64,000 nt of DNA from contig JACCEP010000005.1 in NCBI GenBank assembly GCA_013416395.1, positions 1 to 64,000 of the forward strand, in the 5' to 3' direction. The notes beneath the pieces were generated by a model. That model made no database searches. It was not told where the DNA came from and was given only the letters and a program-made list of their open reading frames with translations. Each line of letters begins with the position of its first letter. The first letter of the stretch is position 1. This stretch comes from Alcaligenaceae bacterium. Lineage in GTDB: Bacteria > Pseudomonadota > Gammaproteobacteria > Burkholderiales > Burkholderiaceae_B. The translations under genes and the position numbers were made by a program. Shown piece after piece: positions 1 through 11,052 of this stretch.

Positions 1-2152
1 CACCATTGACGAGCTCATCGAGTTCATTCCTGCGCCAGATTTTCCCACTGGCGGCATTATTTATGGGCTCTCCGGCGTGCGCGAGGGCTACCGCACCGGG
101 CGCGGGCGCGTCATTATGCGCGCTAAAACCCACTTCGAAGACATGGAAAAAGGCCACCGCCAGTCCATCGTTGTCGACGCCTTGCCTTACCAGGTCAATA
201 AAAAGACGTTGCAAGAGAAAATCGCCGAGCTCGTCAATGACAAGCGTATCGAAGGTATTTCCGATATTCGCGACGAGTCAGACAAAGATGGCATGCGTCT
301 GGTCATTGAACTCAAACGCGGTGAGGTGCCCGAGGTTATCCTCAATAATCTGTACAAAAACACGCAGTTGCAAGATACCTTTGGCATGAATATGGTGGCG
401 CTGGTCGATGGCCAGCCACGCCTGCTTAACCTGAAACAGATGGTTGAGTATTTTCTGTTTCATCGTCGCGAGGTTGTTACGCGCCGCACGGTGTACCAGC
501 TGCGCAAGGCGCGTGAGCGTGGCCATGTGCTCGAAGGCCTGGCAGTGGCGCTGGCCAATATTGATGACTTTATCGCCATTATCAAGGCGGCGCCCACGCC
601 GCCGGTAGCGCGTCAAGAGCTTATGTCGCGTTCCTGGGACTCTTCCCTGGTGCGTGAAATGCTGCAGCGTGCCGATGAAGGCGACACGCCCGGTGGGCGG
701 GCCGCTTACCGCCCCGACGCACTGCCAGAAAGCTTTGGCTTGCAGGGTGACGGCATGTATCGCCTTAGCGATACGCAGGCACAGGAAATCCTTAATATGC
801 GCCTGCAGCGCCTGACGGGGCTTGAGCAGGACAAGATCTTTGGCGAATACAAAGACATTATGGAGACCATTGCCGATCTGCTTGATATTCTGGCACGGCC
901 CGAGCGCATCACCACAATTATTGCTGAAGAGCTCACGGCCATCAAAACCGATTTCGGCATCAACACCAAAGACGTGCGCCGTTCCGAGATCGAGCGAAAT
1001 GCCACCGAGCTTGATACCGAAGATCTCATTACCCCCATGGATATGGTGGTAACGCTGTCGCAGACTGGTTACATAAAAAGCCAGCCTCTGTCTGAATACC
1101 GGTCCCAGAAGCGCGGTGGACGCGGCAAACAGGCGACGGCGATGAAAGAAAATGACTTCGTCGATCAGCTGTTCATCGCAAACACCCACGATTTCCTGTT
1201 GTGCTTCTCGGATCGCGGTCGTGTTTACTGGCTCAAAGTATGGGAAGTTCCACAAGGTTCGCGCAACTCGCGTGGGCGGCCCATCGTCAATATGTTCCCG
1301 CTGCAAGACGGCGAGAAGATCACGGTTGTGCTGGCCGTTAAAGAGTTCAGCGATGATCATTTCGTTTTCATGGCCACCTCGCGCGGTACGGTCAAAAAGA
1401 CGCCGCTGTCTGACTTCTCCAACCCACGCAAGGCTGGCATTATTGCCGTGGCCCTGGACGAAGGCGACTTCCTCATTGGTGCAGACCTCAGCGACGGCAA
1501 GCATGACGTTATGCTGTTCTCCGATGCTGGCAAGGCCGTACGCTTCGACGAAAATGACGTACGACCCATGGGCCGCACGGCTCGGGGTGTGCGTGGTATG
1601 TCCCTCGAAGAAGGGCAAACCGTAATCGCCATGCTGGTTGCTGGCGATGAGTCACAAACCGTGCTGACCGCCACCGAAAACGGGTTTGGCAAGCGTACTC
1701 CCATCATCGAGTACACCCGTCATGGCCGTGGCACCAAAGGTATGATCGCCATTCAAACTTCTGCCCGTAATGGCAGAGTCGTTGGGGCTGTGCTGGTTCA
1801 GCCTTCTGACGAAATTATGTTGATCACTACTGCAGGTGTACTGGTACGCACGAGGGTCTCCGAAATACGTGAAATGGGCCGTGCAACGCAAGGCGTTACG
1901 CTCATTAATGTTGACGAGAACAGTTTGCTGTCAGGTGTCCGGCGCGTGGTTGAAAGCGATGCTGATGATGAAGACACTGAAATGCTGGAAGAGGGTGATG
2001 GCGGCCAGGGCCTTGAAGGCGAGGTTATTGATGCTGTGCCGGGCAATCCTGAAGCACCACACGTCGATTCTGAAACACCGCAAGTCGATCCTGACGCCGA
2101 CGACAGCAAAGATGCACCGACTAACAAGCCTGACGACGAGGAAGACGCATAA
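1..2152 (+). CDS. gyrA: DNA gyrase subunit A, 3' part (N-terminus outside window)
   Basis: Cleavage and religation subunit of DNA gyrase, the A2B2 enzyme that introduces negative supercoils. The frame is open from base 2 at the left edge and 716 codons remain, so roughly the first 170 residues, with the winged helix, catalytic tyrosine and quinolone pocket, are missing. What remains covers the tower and coiled-coil region and the C-terminal beta-pinwheel. The GyrA box QKRGGRG at 1106-1126 separates gyrase from ParC, which lacks it. The last 65 or so residues form an Asp/Glu-rich tail, as in many GyrA proteins. The stop codon TAA (2150-2152) shares its last base with the ATG of serC, so the two genes are probably translationally coupled. 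Confidence 0.98.
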   Translation, partial: TIDELIEFIPAPDFPTGGIIYGLSGVREGYRTGRGRVIMRAKTHFEDMEKGHRQSIVVDALPYQVNKKTLQEKIAELVNDKRIEGISDIRDESDKDGMRLVIELKRGEVPEVILNNLYKNTQLQDTFGMNMVALVDGQPRLLNLKQMVEYFLFHRREVVTRRTVYQLRKARERGHVLEGLAVALANIDDFIAIIKAAPTPPVARQELMSRSWDSSLVREMLQRADEGDTPGGRAAYRPDALPESFGLQGDGMYRLSDTQAQEILNMRLQRLTGLEQDKIFGEYKDIMETIADLLDILARPERITTIIAEELTAIKTDFGINTKDVRRSEIERNATELDTEDLITPMDMVVTLSQTGYIKSQPLSEYRSQKRGGRGKQATAMKENDFVDQLFIANTHDFLLCFSDRGRVYWLKVWEVPQGSRNSRGRPIVNMFPLQDGEKITVVLAVKEFSDDHFVFMATSRGTVKKTPLSDFSNPRKAGIIAVALDEGDFLIGADLSDGKHDVMLFSDAGKAVRFDENDVRPMGRTARGVRGMSLEEGQTVIAMLVAGDESQTVLTATENGFGKRTPIIEYTRHGRGTKGMIAIQTSARNGRVVGAVLVQPSDEIMLITTAGVLVRTRVSEIREMGRATQGVTLINVDENSLLSGVRRVVESDADDEDTEMLEEGDGGQGLEGEVIDAVPGNPEAPHVDSETPQVDPDADDSKDAPTNKPDDEEDA

Positions 2153-3279
2153 TGCGACCCTGGAATTTTTCAGCGGGGCCGTCGGCGCTTCCCTTTGAGG
2201 TGCTGGAACAAGCCGCAGCAGAGCTTACCGACTGGCATGGCTGCGGCATGTCGGTCATGGAAATGAGCCATCGCGGTAAACAGTTCACACAGATACGTGA
2301 CGAGGCTGTTGCTGATCTACGCGAGTTGTTGGCTATTCCTGACAACTTTGAAATTCTTTTCATGCAGGGGGGGGCGACGGCAGAAAACGCCATCGTTCCA
2401 CTGAACCTCATTGGCCGGGGCGGCGCAGGCAAGGCGGACTACGTGCTTACGGGCATCTGGTCCAACAAGTCGTACAAAGAAGCGCAACGCTATGGCGACA
2501 TAGCTGTTGCGGCCAGCAGCGGCGACGAAACCGTTATCAACGGCTCGAAGCAGGGGCCCTGGACATGGTATCCGCCCGCCGAAACCTGGAAGGTGCGTGC
2601 CGATGCCGCCTATTTGCATATTTGCAGCAATGAGACCATAGGCGGCCTCGAGTGTGCCAATTGGCCTGATCTTGCTGCCCTTGGGGCGCCAGGCGTTCCC
2701 TTGGTTGTAGACGCCTCGTCGCACTTTCTTTCCCGGCCCATCGATTTTTCACATGTCGGCATGGTGTATGCCGGCGCCCAGAAAAACGCAGGGCCGGCTG
2801 GCGTCACCGTCGTTATCATCCGCAAAGACCTCATCGGCCATGCATTGTCCATCTGCCCGTCAGCGTTTGACTACGCCAACGTGGCCGAGGCGGGGTCCAT
2901 GTTCAACACCCCGCCCACGTATGCCATTTATATTGCGGGCCTGGTGTTCAAGTGGCTCAAGCGTCAGGGCGGCTTGGCTGCCATTGAGCAAGCCAATATG
3001 GCCAAGGCGCAGGCCCTCTATTCGTATCTTGATGATTCGGGCTTTTATCTTACGCGCGTTCATCCTGATTCGCGCTCCCGCATGAATGTGCCGTTTTTCC
3101 TGCAAGACGAGTCGCTCAATGGCGAGTTTCTGACGCAGGCGGACGCAGCGGGTCTTTTGCAGCTCAAGGGTCATAAAAGCGTTGGCGGCATGCGCGCCTC
3201 CATTTATAACGCTGTGCCGCTCGAAGCGGTGCAGGCACTTATTTCATTCATGCAGGGTTTCCAACGTCGACATGGGTAA
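2152..3279 (+). CDS. serC: Phosphoserine aminotransferase
   Basis: PLP enzyme (375 aa, usual length about 360) that converts 3-phosphohydroxypyruvate plus glutamate to phosphoserine in serine synthesis; it also serves in pyridoxine synthesis. The N-terminus [14 protein letters not shown] is the family signature. The PLP lysine is K211 in the motif [11 protein letters not shown], preceded by the cofactor-binding segment [12 protein letters not shown]. The ATG overlaps the gyrA stop by one base and the 3' end overlaps pheA by eight bases (3272-3279), so serC is the first gene of an overlapping serC-pheA-hisC-tyrA-aroA-cmk run. The serC-pheA link is common in proteobacteria. Confidence 0.97.
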   Translation: MRPWNFSAGPSALPFEVLEQAAAELTDWHGCGMSVMEMSHRGKQFTQIRDEAVADLRELLAIPDNFEILFMQGGATAENAIVPLNLIGRGGAGKADYVLTGIWSNKSYKEAQRYGDIAVAASSGDETVINGSKQGPWTWYPPAETWKVRADAAYLHICSNETIGGLECANWPDLAALGAPGVPLVVDASSHFLSRPIDFSHVGMVYAGAQKNAGPAGVTVVIIRKDLIGHALSICPSAFDYANVAEAGSMFNTPPTYAIYIAGLVFKWLKRQGGLAAIEQANMAKAQALYSYLDDSGFYLTRVHPDSRSRMNVPFFLQDESLNGEFLTQADAAGLLQLKGHKSVGGMRASIYNAVPLEAVQALISFMQGFQRRHG

Positions 3280-4357
3280 ATCTTTACAAGACAAGCTAAA
3301 GCCATTGCGTGATCGCATTGACTCACTAGATCAGCAGATACTTCAACTCTTTAACCAGCGCGCACAGACGGCGCTTGAGGTTGGTAAAGTCAAAGAAGAG
3401 TTTGATGTTGATGGCCCTATTTTGAAGCCCGAACGTGAAGCCATGGTAATTCGGCGCCTTCAGGCGCTTAACCAAGGGCCGGTTACAGAAGACGCTGTCG
3501 ATGCGGTATGGACGCAAATTATTTCTACCTGTAGGGGCCTTGAAAGTGCACTCACCGTGGCTTTTCTGGGGCCGCAGGGGTCGTTTTCAGAACAGGCCGC
3601 GCTCGAGCATTTTGGGCACGCCGTTACACGCTTGCGCTGTGACTCCTTTGACGAAGTGTTTCGTGCCGTTGAGGCAGGCCAGGCCGATGTGGGCATGGTG
3701 CCTGTGGAAAACTCCACAGAAGGCGCCATCAACCGCACACTCGACTTGCTGCTGAACTCGCCCCTTAAGGTTCTGGGCGAGCGCTCTATCAAAATTCATC
3801 ACAACCTGATGACCAAGACGGGTACGCTTGATGGCATTACCCGCGTCATGGCCCACCCTCAGGCGCTGGCGCAATGTCAGGCATGGCTGACCCAGCATCT
3901 GCCTGACCTGGCGCGTGACGCCGCTTCCAGTAACGGCGAAGCGGCTCGCATCGCGTCGCTCGATCCAACCGTAGCGGCTATCGCCGGTGAAACCGCCGCA
4001 CATGCCTGGGATCTGCAAATCGCGCATGCGGGTATTCAGGATGATCCGCAGAACCGCACGCGATTTCTGTCTGTCGGGGCGATAGAAACCCTTCCTACCG
4101 GCAATGATAAAACCAGCATTATTCTCGCTGTGCCTAACCGCGCAGGTGCCGTCTATGAAATGCTGTCGCCTCTGGCGACTAACGGCGTTTCTATGACGCG
4201 GCTTGAGTCCAGACCGGCACGTACAGGGCAATGGGAATATTATTTCTATGTTGACTTGCTTGGTCATCGCGACGAGCCCGCCGTGGCTCAGGCCCTGGCC
4301 GAGCTGAAGCAGCAGGTTGCTTTCTTCAAGGTGCTGGGGTCTTACCCCCGACAATAG
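3272..4357 (+). CDS. pheA: Bifunctional chorismate mutase / prephenate dehydratase (P-protein)
   Basis: Converts chorismate to prephenate and then to phenylpyruvate for phenylalanine synthesis. The 361-aa protein shows three parts: an AroQ-type helical chorismate mutase domain (about residues 1-90, with [12 protein letters not shown]), the prephenate dehydratase domain (about 95-270, starting [13 protein letters not shown] and containing the catalytic NRTRFLSV segment), and a C-terminal ACT domain with the phenylalanine-binding ESRPAR motif. The frame is open upstream to 3182, but homologues begin at MGKSLQDK, so ATG 3272, which overlaps the serC end by eight bases, is the start. The ACT domain implies feedback inhibition by phenylalanine. 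Confidence 0.97.
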   Translation: MGKSLQDKLKPLRDRIDSLDQQILQLFNQRAQTALEVGKVKEEFDVDGPILKPEREAMVIRRLQALNQGPVTEDAVDAVWTQIISTCRGLESALTVAFLGPQGSFSEQAALEHFGHAVTRLRCDSFDEVFRAVEAGQADVGMVPVENSTEGAINRTLDLLLNSPLKVLGERSIKIHHNLMTKTGTLDGITRVMAHPQALAQCQAWLTQHLPDLARDAASSNGEAARIASLDPTVAAIAGETAAHAWDLQIAHAGIQDDPQNRTRFLSVGAIETLPTGNDKTSIILAVPNRAGAVYEMLSPLATNGVSMTRLESRPARTGQWEYYFYVDLLGHRDEPAVAQALAELKQQVAFFKVLGSYPRQ

Positions 4358-4366
4358 GACTTTTCC

Positions 4367-5494
4367 ATGAGCAACACCCATAGCGCCACCACGACAGCGC
4401 CAGACTACGTAACGCATATCGCGCCTTACCAGGCTGGCAAACCCATAGATGAACTGGCACGCGAGTTCAATATTGACCCCGCGTGCATCGTCAAGCTGGC
4501 TTCTAACGAAAACCCGCTTGGCATGCCAGAGTCGGCACGTCAGGCCATGCTGGCAGCTGCCGCGTCGTTGGGGCGTTACCCGGATCCCAATGGCTTTGAG
4601 CTCAAGGCGGTGCTGTCGCGTCGCTATGGTGTGCCTGCCGATTGGGTCACGCTTGGCAACGGTTCCAACGATTTGCTTGAAATCGCATCGCTGGCCTTGC
4701 TGTCACCGGGTGTTTCGGCCGTATATTCTCAGTATGCTTTTACGGTTTATCGGCTGGCAACTCAGGCGCGCGGTGCGCGTCATATTGTCGTACCGGCGCT
4801 TGAGTACGGGCACGATCTCGATGCCATGTTTGACGCGATTAGCGACGACACCCGTCTGCTTTTTATCGCCAACCCAAACAACCCCACGGGCACGTTTTTG
4901 CCTGCCGCTCAGGTCGAGGCGTTTTTAGAGCGGGTATATGCACAGCACGGCCTTGGCGTCACCGTCATGCTTGATGAGGCTTACAACGAGTACCTTGAAC
5001 CTGAGCTGCGTTTTGACAGCGCGCGCTGGGTCGAGCGCTTTCCTAATCTGATCGTGTCGCGTACGTTCTCCAAGGCCTATGGTTTGGCTGGCCTGCGTGT
5101 AGGCTATGCGCTGGCTCAGCCTGGCCTGACCGATTTGCTAAACCGTGTACGCCAGCCATTTAACGTGAATACGCTGGCTCAGGCTGCAGCCATTGCGGCA
5201 CTGCAAGACGACGACTTTTTACAGCAGTCTTACGCTGTCAATAAGGCCGGCAAGCAGCAGCTTGCCGAGGCGTTTGATCGCATGGGGCTCAAGTTTGTGC
5301 CCAGCTATGGCAATTTTTTACTGGTGCACGTTGGTGACGCCGCTCGCGTCAATCTTGAGCTTCTGAAGTGCGGAGTAATCGTGCGCCCAGTGGCTGGAGA
5401 CGGGTTGCCCGAATGGCTGCGTGTCACCATAGGCCTGCCGCATGAAAACTCCCGGTTTATTGAGGCGCTCGAGGCAGTGCGCGGGCAGGCATGA
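4367..5494 (+). CDS. hisC: Histidinol-phosphate / aromatic aminotransferase
   Basis: Fold-type I PLP aminotransferase, 375 aa, of the HisC family. Substrate-site segment KLASNENPLG (about residues 43-52), ANPNNPTG around 168-175, conserved LDEAY, and the Schiff-base lysine K236 in SRTFSKAYGLAGLR are all visible. HisC makes histidinol phosphate from imidazole acetol phosphate. Paralogues placed between pheA and tyrA, as here, are often inferred to serve as aromatic aminotransferases for phenylalanine and tyrosine; that is inference from context. An aggac Shine-Dalgarno precedes ATG 4367. The stop overlaps the tyrA ATG by four bases (ATGA at 5491). Confidence 0.93.
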   Translation: MSNTHSATTTAPDYVTHIAPYQAGKPIDELAREFNIDPACIVKLASNENPLGMPESARQAMLAAAASLGRYPDPNGFELKAVLSRRYGVPADWVTLGNGSNDLLEIASLALLSPGVSAVYSQYAFTVYRLATQARGARHIVVPALEYGHDLDAMFDAISDDTRLLFIANPNNPTGTFLPAAQVEAFLERVYAQHGLGVTVMLDEAYNEYLEPELRFDSARWVERFPNLIVSRTFSKAYGLAGLRVGYALAQPGLTDLLNRVRQPFNVNTLAQAAAIAALQDDDFLQQSYAVNKAGKQQLAEAFDRMGLKFVPSYGNFLLVHVGDAARVNLELLKCGVIVRPVAGDGLPEWLRVTIGLPHENSRFIEALEAVRGQA

Positions 5495-6387
5495 TGCCGG
5501 TAAATGTCGATCGCGCGACACCGCCTGTACTTGCGATCGTCGGCGTCGGCTTGATTGGGGGTTCGTTTGCCGCAGCGCTGAGGCAGGCAAGGGCCACAGG
5601 CCGTGTGCTTGGCGTGGGGCGAAACGCCGCATCGTTGAGTCTGGCATGCCAGTTGGGGCTTATTGACGAGGTCGTCACGCTCGAAGAGGCCGCAGAGCAG
5701 GCCGATATTATTCTTATTGCCACGCCTATCGGGGTAGTAGGTAAGGTGTTGTCTGCGCTCAGGCCGTTGTTGCGCGCAGGCACCCTGGTAACCGACGCGT
5801 GCAGCACCAAGGCAGATGTCGTGGCCACGGCGCGACAGGCTCTGGGCGAACGTATTGGGCAGTTTGTACCTGGTCATCCTATTGCAGGTGCCGAGCAGAC
5901 GGGGCCCGAGGCGGCTTCAGCTGATCTTTATCGTGGCCGCAATATTATTCTGACGCCACTGACAGAAAACGCAGTGGCAGACGTAATGTGTATCAGACGG
6001 CTCTGGGAAGCCTGCGGTGCCCGGGTGCTGACGATGGAGCCTGGTGCCCACGATACCGTTATGGCCTCGGTCAGCCATCTGCCGCATTTTCTTTCTGCCG
6101 CCTATATGTGGCAGGTCGCCTCAGCACATGATTCCACTGTGCGTATGGCTTTGGCAGGTAGCGGCTTTCGCGACTTTACACGCATTGCTGCGGGCTCGCC
6201 CGAGGTGTGGCGCGATATATTTCTCAGTAATCGTGAGGCTGTGCTGCAGGAACTGCAACAGGTGAAGCAGGCCGTAGCGCAGGCCGAGCAGGCCTTGATT
6301 GCCGGAGACGGCCAGGTATTGCAAGATTTTCTCGAACGTGCGGCGCTTGCGCGTCGCTTATGGGCTAGCAGGAGCGGGTTGTCATGA
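5491..6387 (+). CDS. tyrA: Prephenate / arogenate dehydrogenase
   Basis: NAD(P)-dependent oxidative decarboxylase of tyrosine synthesis, 298 aa. The Rossmann loop GVGLIGGS is near residue 18, the [11 protein letters not shown] segment is near residue 128, and the catalytic-region SHLPHF motif lies near residue 190. There is no fused chorismate mutase, which is supplied by PheA, and no C-terminal ACT domain. The gene overlaps both neighbours by ATGA junctions (hisC at 5491, aroA at 6384), so translational coupling across the aromatic run is likely. Whether prephenate or arogenate is the preferred substrate cannot be read from sequence. Confidence 0.94.
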   Translation: MMPVNVDRATPPVLAIVGVGLIGGSFAAALRQARATGRVLGVGRNAASLSLACQLGLIDEVVTLEEAAEQADIILIATPIGVVGKVLSALRPLLRAGTLVTDACSTKADVVATARQALGERIGQFVPGHPIAGAEQTGPEAASADLYRGRNIILTPLTENAVADVMCIRRLWEACGARVLTMEPGAHDTVMASVSHLPHFLSAAYMWQVASAHDSTVRMALAGSGFRDFTRIAAGSPEVWRDIFLSNREAVLQELQQVKQAVAQAEQALIAGDGQVLQDFLERAALARRLWASRSGLS

Positions 6388-7706
6388 GGTCAGGATCAAC
6401 GCTGGATTTGCCGCGCGTTACGTCGGCGGCGGGGCGTTTGCGCCTGCCGGGTTCCAAGAGCATTTCAAATAGGGCCTTGTTGCTCGCGGCGTTGGCCGAT
6501 GGGCAGACAGATCTGGAAGGCATGCTCGACTCTGATGACACACATGTCATGATTGCGGCACTACGCCAGCTAGGGGTCGATATTGACGAAACGCAGCCAG
6601 GCCATTTGCGTGTGCACGGAGGCTATCCCTTCCCTGTAACGGAAGCCAGTTTGTTTTTGGGCAACGCCGGCACGGCCTTTCGGCCTCTGACCGCAGCGCT
6701 TGCCGTCATGGGCGGGCAATATCATCTTTCAGGCGTACCGCGCATGCATGAGCGGCCAATAGGCGACCTGGTCGATGCGCTTAAAACGCTTGGTGCCGAA
6801 ATTCACTATTTGGGCGAACAGGGCTACCCGCCACTCCGCATAGGGCGGGGAGTCATTCAGGCGAACCGTACTGTCAAAATAAAAGCGTCGGTGTCCAGCC
6901 AGTTTCTTACGGCGCTGCTCATGGCCGCGCCATTATGTGCGGCATCCTCCTCTTCAGGGGTGCGCATTGAGGTAGACGGTGATCTCATATCAAAGCCGTA
7001 TATCCTCATTACTCTCGGGCTGATGGAGCAGTTTGGTGTGTGCGTTGAACGTGATGGTTGGCAGAGCTTTACCATACCGGCCGGGGCCCGCTATCGTTCG
7101 CCCGGTCGTGTGGCTATAGAGGGTGATGCCTCAACGGCGTCTTACTTCATGGCGCTGGGGGCCTTGGGTGGTGGGCCCGTGTTTATCGACGGCGTTGGCA
7201 CAGACAGCATGCAGGGCGATATCGCCTTTGCCGACGTGGTGCAAGACATGGGTGCAGTCGTCGTGCGTACACCGACAAGCATAGAAGTCAGCGGCCCTCG
7301 CGTTGCACAGGGCCAGCGGCTGAAGGCTTTTGACCGCGACTTCAACCTTATTCCTGATGCTGCCATGACTGCGGCGGCCATGGCCATGTTTGCTGATGGG
7401 CCCTGCACATTGCGAAATATAGGCAGCTGGCGCGTCAAAGAGACTGACCGTATTCACGCCATGCATACCGAGCTTGAAAAACTTGGTGCGCGCGTAGAAT
7501 CGGGCCCTGACTGGCTTACGGTGCATCCTGTGCAGTCAGCAGACTGGCGACCGGCATCGATTGGCACCTACGATGACCACCGGATGGCTATGTGTTTTTC
7601 GCTGGCCGCTTTTAGTCCGGTTGCCGTTACCATCGAAGATCCTGATTGCGTCAGTAAAACGTTTCCGGCCTATTTTTCTATTTTTAATCAGCTGGTTCAC
7701 GCATGA
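6384..7706 (+). CDS. aroA: EPSP synthase (3-phosphoshikimate 1-carboxyvinyltransferase)
   Basis: Sixth step of the shikimate pathway, joining shikimate 3-phosphate and PEP to give EPSP. The protein has 440 aa, slightly above the usual 427-430. Class I signatures are visible: [17 protein letters not shown] near residue 22, the PEP/glyphosate loop [15 protein letters not shown] near residue 91, [10 protein letters not shown], and the catalytic-region segment [15 protein letters not shown] plus KETDR. In the glyphosate loop, Phe replaces the Met of the E. coli enzyme; the Thr and Pro known for resistance mutations are retained. It starts inside the tyrA stop (ATGA at 6384) and ends in another ATGA overlap with cmk at 7703. 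Confidence 0.97.
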   Translation: MRSGSTLDLPRVTSAAGRLRLPGSKSISNRALLLAALADGQTDLEGMLDSDDTHVMIAALRQLGVDIDETQPGHLRVHGGYPFPVTEASLFLGNAGTAFRPLTAALAVMGGQYHLSGVPRMHERPIGDLVDALKTLGAEIHYLGEQGYPPLRIGRGVIQANRTVKIKASVSSQFLTALLMAAPLCAASSSSGVRIEVDGDLISKPYILITLGLMEQFGVCVERDGWQSFTIPAGARYRSPGRVAIEGDASTASYFMALGALGGGPVFIDGVGTDSMQGDIAFADVVQDMGAVVVRTPTSIEVSGPRVAQGQRLKAFDRDFNLIPDAAMTAAAMAMFADGPCTLRNIGSWRVKETDRIHAMHTELEKLGARVESGPDWLTVHPVQSADWRPASIGTYDDHRMAMCFSLAAFSPVAVTIEDPDCVSKTFPAYFSIFNQLVHA

Positions 7707-8386
7707 GCTTCTCTACATTGACCATTCCGGTTATCGCTATAGATGGTCCCACTGCGTCGGGCAAAGGAACGATTGCGCATCGCGTGGCGCAGGCACTGGG
7801 GTGGTCAGTACTCGACAGTGGCGCGCTCTATCGGCTAACTGCGCTGGCGTTGCTGCAGCAGGATGCCGATGCGGCCGATGAAAATGCCGTGGCAGACATC
7901 GCTCAGGCGCTCGATGTCAGGTTTGATGGTGATCAGGTGTGGCTGAACGGCAACGATGTTGCTGCTGAAATTCGCCTTGAAGATGTGGGCAATCTTGCCT
8001 CACGCATTGCTGCTTATCCTGCTGTAAGGCAGGCATTGCTTGAGCGCCAGCGCGCATTTCGAACCGCTCCCGGCCTGGTTGCCGATGGGCGTGATATGGG
8101 CACTGTGGTTTTTCCTGATGCCCCGCTAAAGGTTTTTTTGGTGGCAGACGTAGCCGCACGTGCCGAAAGGCGTTGTAAGCAGTTGAAGGTAAAGGGCTTT
8201 TCTGCTAATCTAGCAGACTTGCTAAAAGACATGCGTTCTCGCGATGAGCGTGACCGCACTCGGGCTAATGCTCCGCTGGTTGCGGCGGCTGATGCCATAA
8301 CGGTTGATTCGTCTACGTTAACCATAGACGAAACCGTACAGCAAGTACTCGACCTTTGGTCGGGCTTGGGTTTCCCTAAAGCATAG
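7703..8386 (+). CDS. cmk: Cytidylate kinase
   Basis: Phosphorylates CMP and dCMP using ATP in pyrimidine nucleotide recycling. The 227-aa protein has the P-loop [11 protein letters not shown] at residues 13-23, the CMP-binding DSGALYR segment, the [11 protein letters not shown] motif and the lid [10 protein letters not shown], all typical of bacterial CMP kinase. It is the last gene of the overlapping run (aroA overlap of four bases) and is followed by a 97-base leader and rpsA, the usual cmk-rpsA order in proteobacteria. No intrinsic terminator separates it from rpsA, so read-through is likely. Confidence 0.97.
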   Translation: MSFSTLTIPVIAIDGPTASGKGTIAHRVAQALGWSVLDSGALYRLTALALLQQDADAADENAVADIAQALDVRFDGDQVWLNGNDVAAEIRLEDVGNLASRIAAYPAVRQALLERQRAFRTAPGLVADGRDMGTVVFPDAPLKVFLVADVAARAERRCKQLKVKGFSANLADLLKDMRSRDERDRTRANAPLVAAADAITVDSSTLTIDETVQQVLDLWSGLGFPKA

Positions 8387-8483
8387 CTGGCGCTATGTTC
8401 GGGAAAATTTTTCTCACTCCACTGGGGCGGTTTATCGACCCTGGTGCGTTATTTAATGGCCATCCTGGCCAATGGATTAATTA
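8387..8483 (+). promoter_or_regulatory. Leader of rpsA with hairpin and weak ribosome binding site
   Basis: The 97 bases between cmk and rpsA contain a short hairpin, GGCCA-TCC-TGGCC, at 8458-8470, just before a start region that lacks a strong Shine-Dalgarno (only GGA in AATGGATT). In gamma-proteobacteria rpsA has a structured, SD-poor initiation region through which S1 represses its own synthesis. The layout here is consistent with that, but this is inference. Confidence 0.4.
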
Positions 8484-10199
8484 ATGTCCACTACTGCAAC
8501 CCCTGTCGCCACTGGCGGCGAAAGCTTTGCCGACCTGTTTGCCGAAAGCATCAAAAGCCAAGACATGAAGTCTGGCGAGGTCATTTCTGCTGAAGTCGTA
8601 CGCATTGACCACAACTTTGTTGTTGTCAACGCTGGCCTGAAGTCTGAGGCACTGATCCCTATTGAAGAGTTCCTGAACGATCAGGGCGAACTCGAAGTTC
8701 AAGACGGCGACTTTGTATCGGTAGCAATTGACTCGCTCGAAAACGGCTACGGCGACACCATTCTGTCACGTGACCGCGCCAAGCGTCTTTCCGCATGGCT
8801 GTCGCTCGAGCAGGCGCTCGAGTCTGGCGAACTGGTCACCGGCACCATCACCGGCAAAGTAAAGGGCGGCCTCACGGTCATGACCAACGGCATCCGCGCA
8901 TTCTTGCCCGGCTCGCTGGTCGATCTGCGTCCGGTCAAAGACACGACGCCGTACGAAGGTAAAACCGTAGAATTCAAGGTTATCAAGCTTGACCGCAAGC
9001 GCAACAACGTTGTGCTGTCGCGTCGTGCTGTGCTCGAAGCCAGCATGGGCGAAGAGCGTGAAAAGCTGCTCGAAACCCTGCACGAAGGTGCTGTGGTCAA
9101 GGGTATCGTCAAAAACATCACCGACTACGGCGCGTTTGTCGACCTGGGCGGTATCGATGGCTTGCTGCACATCACCGACATGGCATGGCGTCGCGTGCGT
9201 CATCCTTCCGAAGTCCTGCAGGTGGGCCAAGAAGTTGAAGCCAAGGTCCTCAAGTTCGACCAAGAAAAATGCCGCGTGTCGCTTGGCGTCAAGCAGCTTG
9301 GCGAAGATCCCTGGATCGGCCTTGCTCGCCGCTACCCGCAAGGCACCCGCCTGTTCGGCAAGGTTACCAACCTTACTGACTACGGTGCGTTTGTCGAGGT
9401 CGAGGCTGGCATCGAAGGTCTGGTTCACGTCTCCGAAATGGACTGGACCAACAAAAACGTCGACCCACGCAAGGTAGTTACCTTGGGTGAAGAAGTCGAA
9501 GTCATGGTTCTCGAAATTGACGAAGATCGTCGTCGCATCTCGCTGGGCATGAAGCAGTGCCGCCAAAACCCATGGGAAGAGTTCTCCATGAACTTCAAGC
9601 GTGGTGACAAGGTGCACGGTGCCATCAAGTCAATCACTGACTTTGGTGTGTTCGTGGGTCTGCCTGGTGGCATTGATGGCCTGGTTCATCTGTCCGATCT
9701 GTCATGGGCTGAAACCGGTGAAGAGGCTGTTCGCAACTTCAAGAAGGGCGACGAAATTGACGCCGTCGTTCTGGGTATCGACACTGACAAAGAGCGCATC
9801 TCGCTGGGTATCAAACAGCTTGAAGGCGATCCTTTCAACAACTTCGTTGCAACCTACGAGAAAGGCGCTGTTGTACCTGGCGTGGTCAAGTCGGTTGAAG
9901 CCAAGGGTGCTGTCGTTACCTTGTCGCTCGATGTCGAAGGCTATCTTCGTGCTTCCGAAATCTCGGCTGGCCGTGTAGAAGATGCCACCACCGCCATCAA
10001 TGTCGGTGACAACGTCGAAGCCATGATCATCAACGTTGACCGCAAAACGCGTTCGATACAGTTGTCGATCAAGGCACGCGATAACGCTGAAACAGCTGAC
10101 TCCATCCAGCGTATGTCTGATGCAAGCGCTTCGTCGGGCACCACTAATCTTGGGGCCCTGCTTAAAGCCAAGCTTGACCAGCAACGCGACGACGGTTAA
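8484..10199 (+). CDS. rpsA: 30S ribosomal protein S1
   Basis: mRNA-binding ribosomal protein that unfolds structured leaders and allows initiation on weak ribosome binding sites. The protein has 571 aa, close to the 557 of E. coli, and six S1/OB repeats can be followed; the recurring pattern is G-x-F-V/DYGAFVxLxGxxGLxHxS, seen for example near residues 210, 297 and 384. The N-terminal about 30 residues ([10 protein letters not shown]) form the ribosome-docking segment that contacts S2. A C-terminal linker rich in Ser, Ala and Gln ends the chain. It is followed after five bases by ihfB, the classical rpsA-ihfB pair. Confidence 0.98.
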   Translation: MSTTATPVATGGESFADLFAESIKSQDMKSGEVISAEVVRIDHNFVVVNAGLKSEALIPIEEFLNDQGELEVQDGDFVSVAIDSLENGYGDTILSRDRAKRLSAWLSLEQALESGELVTGTITGKVKGGLTVMTNGIRAFLPGSLVDLRPVKDTTPYEGKTVEFKVIKLDRKRNNVVLSRRAVLEASMGEEREKLLETLHEGAVVKGIVKNITDYGAFVDLGGIDGLLHITDMAWRRVRHPSEVLQVGQEVEAKVLKFDQEKCRVSLGVKQLGEDPWIGLARRYPQGTRLFGKVTNLTDYGAFVEVEAGIEGLVHVSEMDWTNKNVDPRKVVTLGEEVEVMVLEIDEDRRRISLGMKQCRQNPWEEFSMNFKRGDKVHGAIKSITDFGVFVGLPGGIDGLVHLSDLSWAETGEEAVRNFKKGDEIDAVVLGIDTDKERISLGIKQLEGDPFNNFVATYEKGAVVPGVVKSVEAKGAVVTLSLDVEGYLRASEISAGRVEDATTAINVGDNVEAMIINVDRKTRSIQLSIKARDNAETADSIQRMSDASASSGTTNLGALLKAKLDQQRDDG

Positions 10200-10204
10200 T
10201 CGGC

Positions 10205-10561
10205 GTGACCAAATCGGAGCTTATCGCGCTCCTGGCCAGCCGCTATCCGCAGCTGGCCGCGCGCGACACAGACTACGCGGTCAAAACGATGCTCGATGCC
10301 ATGAGCGAGGCTCTCGCCAGTGGTCAGCGCATCGAGATCAGGGGGTTTGGCAGTTTTTCACTGTCAGAGCGCCAGCCGCGTATCGGGCGTAATCCGAAGT
10401 CGGGTGAGCAAGTGATGGTGCCTGGTAAACAGGTGCCTCACTTTAAACCCGGCAAAGAGTTGCGCGAGCGCGTCGATTCGGCCTACGACGAAGAAACCAG
10501 GTCTGCCCAGGAAACATCCTCGTTTCCGGGGCAGCTTGATTCACACGTTATGCACGGCTGA
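10205..10561 (+). CDS. ihfB: Integration host factor beta subunit
   Basis: DNA-bending HU/IHF-family protein that pairs with IHF-alpha. The start is GTG 10205 (protein [16 protein letters not shown]). The DNA-intercalating arm is visible as [20 protein letters not shown]. The canonical fold ends near residue 94 (LRERV), but the reading frame continues for about 24 more residues to 118 aa, giving a polar tail with Glu, Ser, Gln and His. Such tails occur in some Alcaligenaceae proteins as far as I recall, and their role is unknown to me. The gene lies five bases after rpsA and is followed by a clear terminator, so it ends the transcription unit. Confidence 0.96.
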   Translation: MTKSELIALLASRYPQLAARDTDYAVKTMLDAMSEALASGQRIEIRGFGSFSLSERQPRIGRNPKSGEQVMVPGKQVPHFKPGKELRERVDSAYDEETRSAQETSSFPGQLDSHVMHG

Positions 10562-10597
10562 TCGCTTATTCGCGACGTTGTCTCCAGCAACTCAGTC

Positions 10598-10638
10598 AAA
10601 AGAACAGGCCTCGGTTACCCGCAGGCCTGTTTTCTTTT
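10598..10638 (+). terminator. Intrinsic terminator after ihfB
   Basis: A stem AACAGGCCT (10603-10611) pairs with AGGCCTGTT (10623-10631) and is followed by TTCTTTT. The A-rich 5' flank (AAAAG) would also give a T-tract on the other strand. It ends the rpsA-ihfB transcript before lapA. Confidence 0.85.
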
Positions 10639-10707
10639 GTACTCCACAGGCAAGGATACCGATTCCCCTTACAATTACCACAATCCCGAATAATTGGAGT
10701 GCTTGTT

Positions 10708-11031
10708 ATGCGTTACCTGGTTTGGCTGCTTCGGCTTGTGGTGTTTGTGCTTGTATTGATGTTTGCGCTCAAAAACACCGGGCCCGTCGATGTAAACTTT
10801 TTTGCGGGTTACACGATAACCGACGTGCCTCTTATCGTCGTGATGCTGGTTGTGTTTGTGCTTGGCATCGTGCTTGGCCTTCTGATTGCCCTTCCTTCAG
10901 TTATGCGTAAACGGCGTGAAGTAGCGCGGCTGCGGCGCGATGTGGCCCGTCTTGAAGCGCAGCTTGGCCGCCCAGTGCCTTCTACAGCCGCCGTTGTGCC
11001 AGAAACCGTCACCCCCATGGCCCCGCTTTAA
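10708..11031 (+). CDS. lapA: LapA-family inner membrane protein (DUF1049)
   Basis: Small inner membrane protein of 107 aa with two hydrophobic helices (about residues 1-20 and 38-65) and a basic coiled-coil-like tail (RKRREVARLRRDVARLEAQL), the pattern of LapA/YciS. LapA and LapB couple LPS transport with control of LpxC stability by FtsH. The frame is open to a GTG at 10699, but the GGAG at 10696-10699 sits eight bases before ATG 10708, so the latter is chosen. The C-terminus ends in a short Pro/Thr/Val-rich stretch. The gene is 21 bases upstream of lapB, as in many proteobacteria. Confidence 0.92.
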   Translation: MRYLVWLLRLVVFVLVLMFALKNTGPVDVNFFAGYTITDVPLIVVMLVVFVLGIVLGLLIALPSVMRKRREVARLRRDVARLEAQLGRPVPSTAAVVPETVTPMAPL

Positions 11032-11052
11032 TGTCCATAAAGGTTATTCGTC

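Noticed and set aside
278-1618. 446-codon open frame on the minus strand
   Set aside because: It is antisense to gyrA, and its translation has no family signature; it mirrors the codon structure of gyrA.
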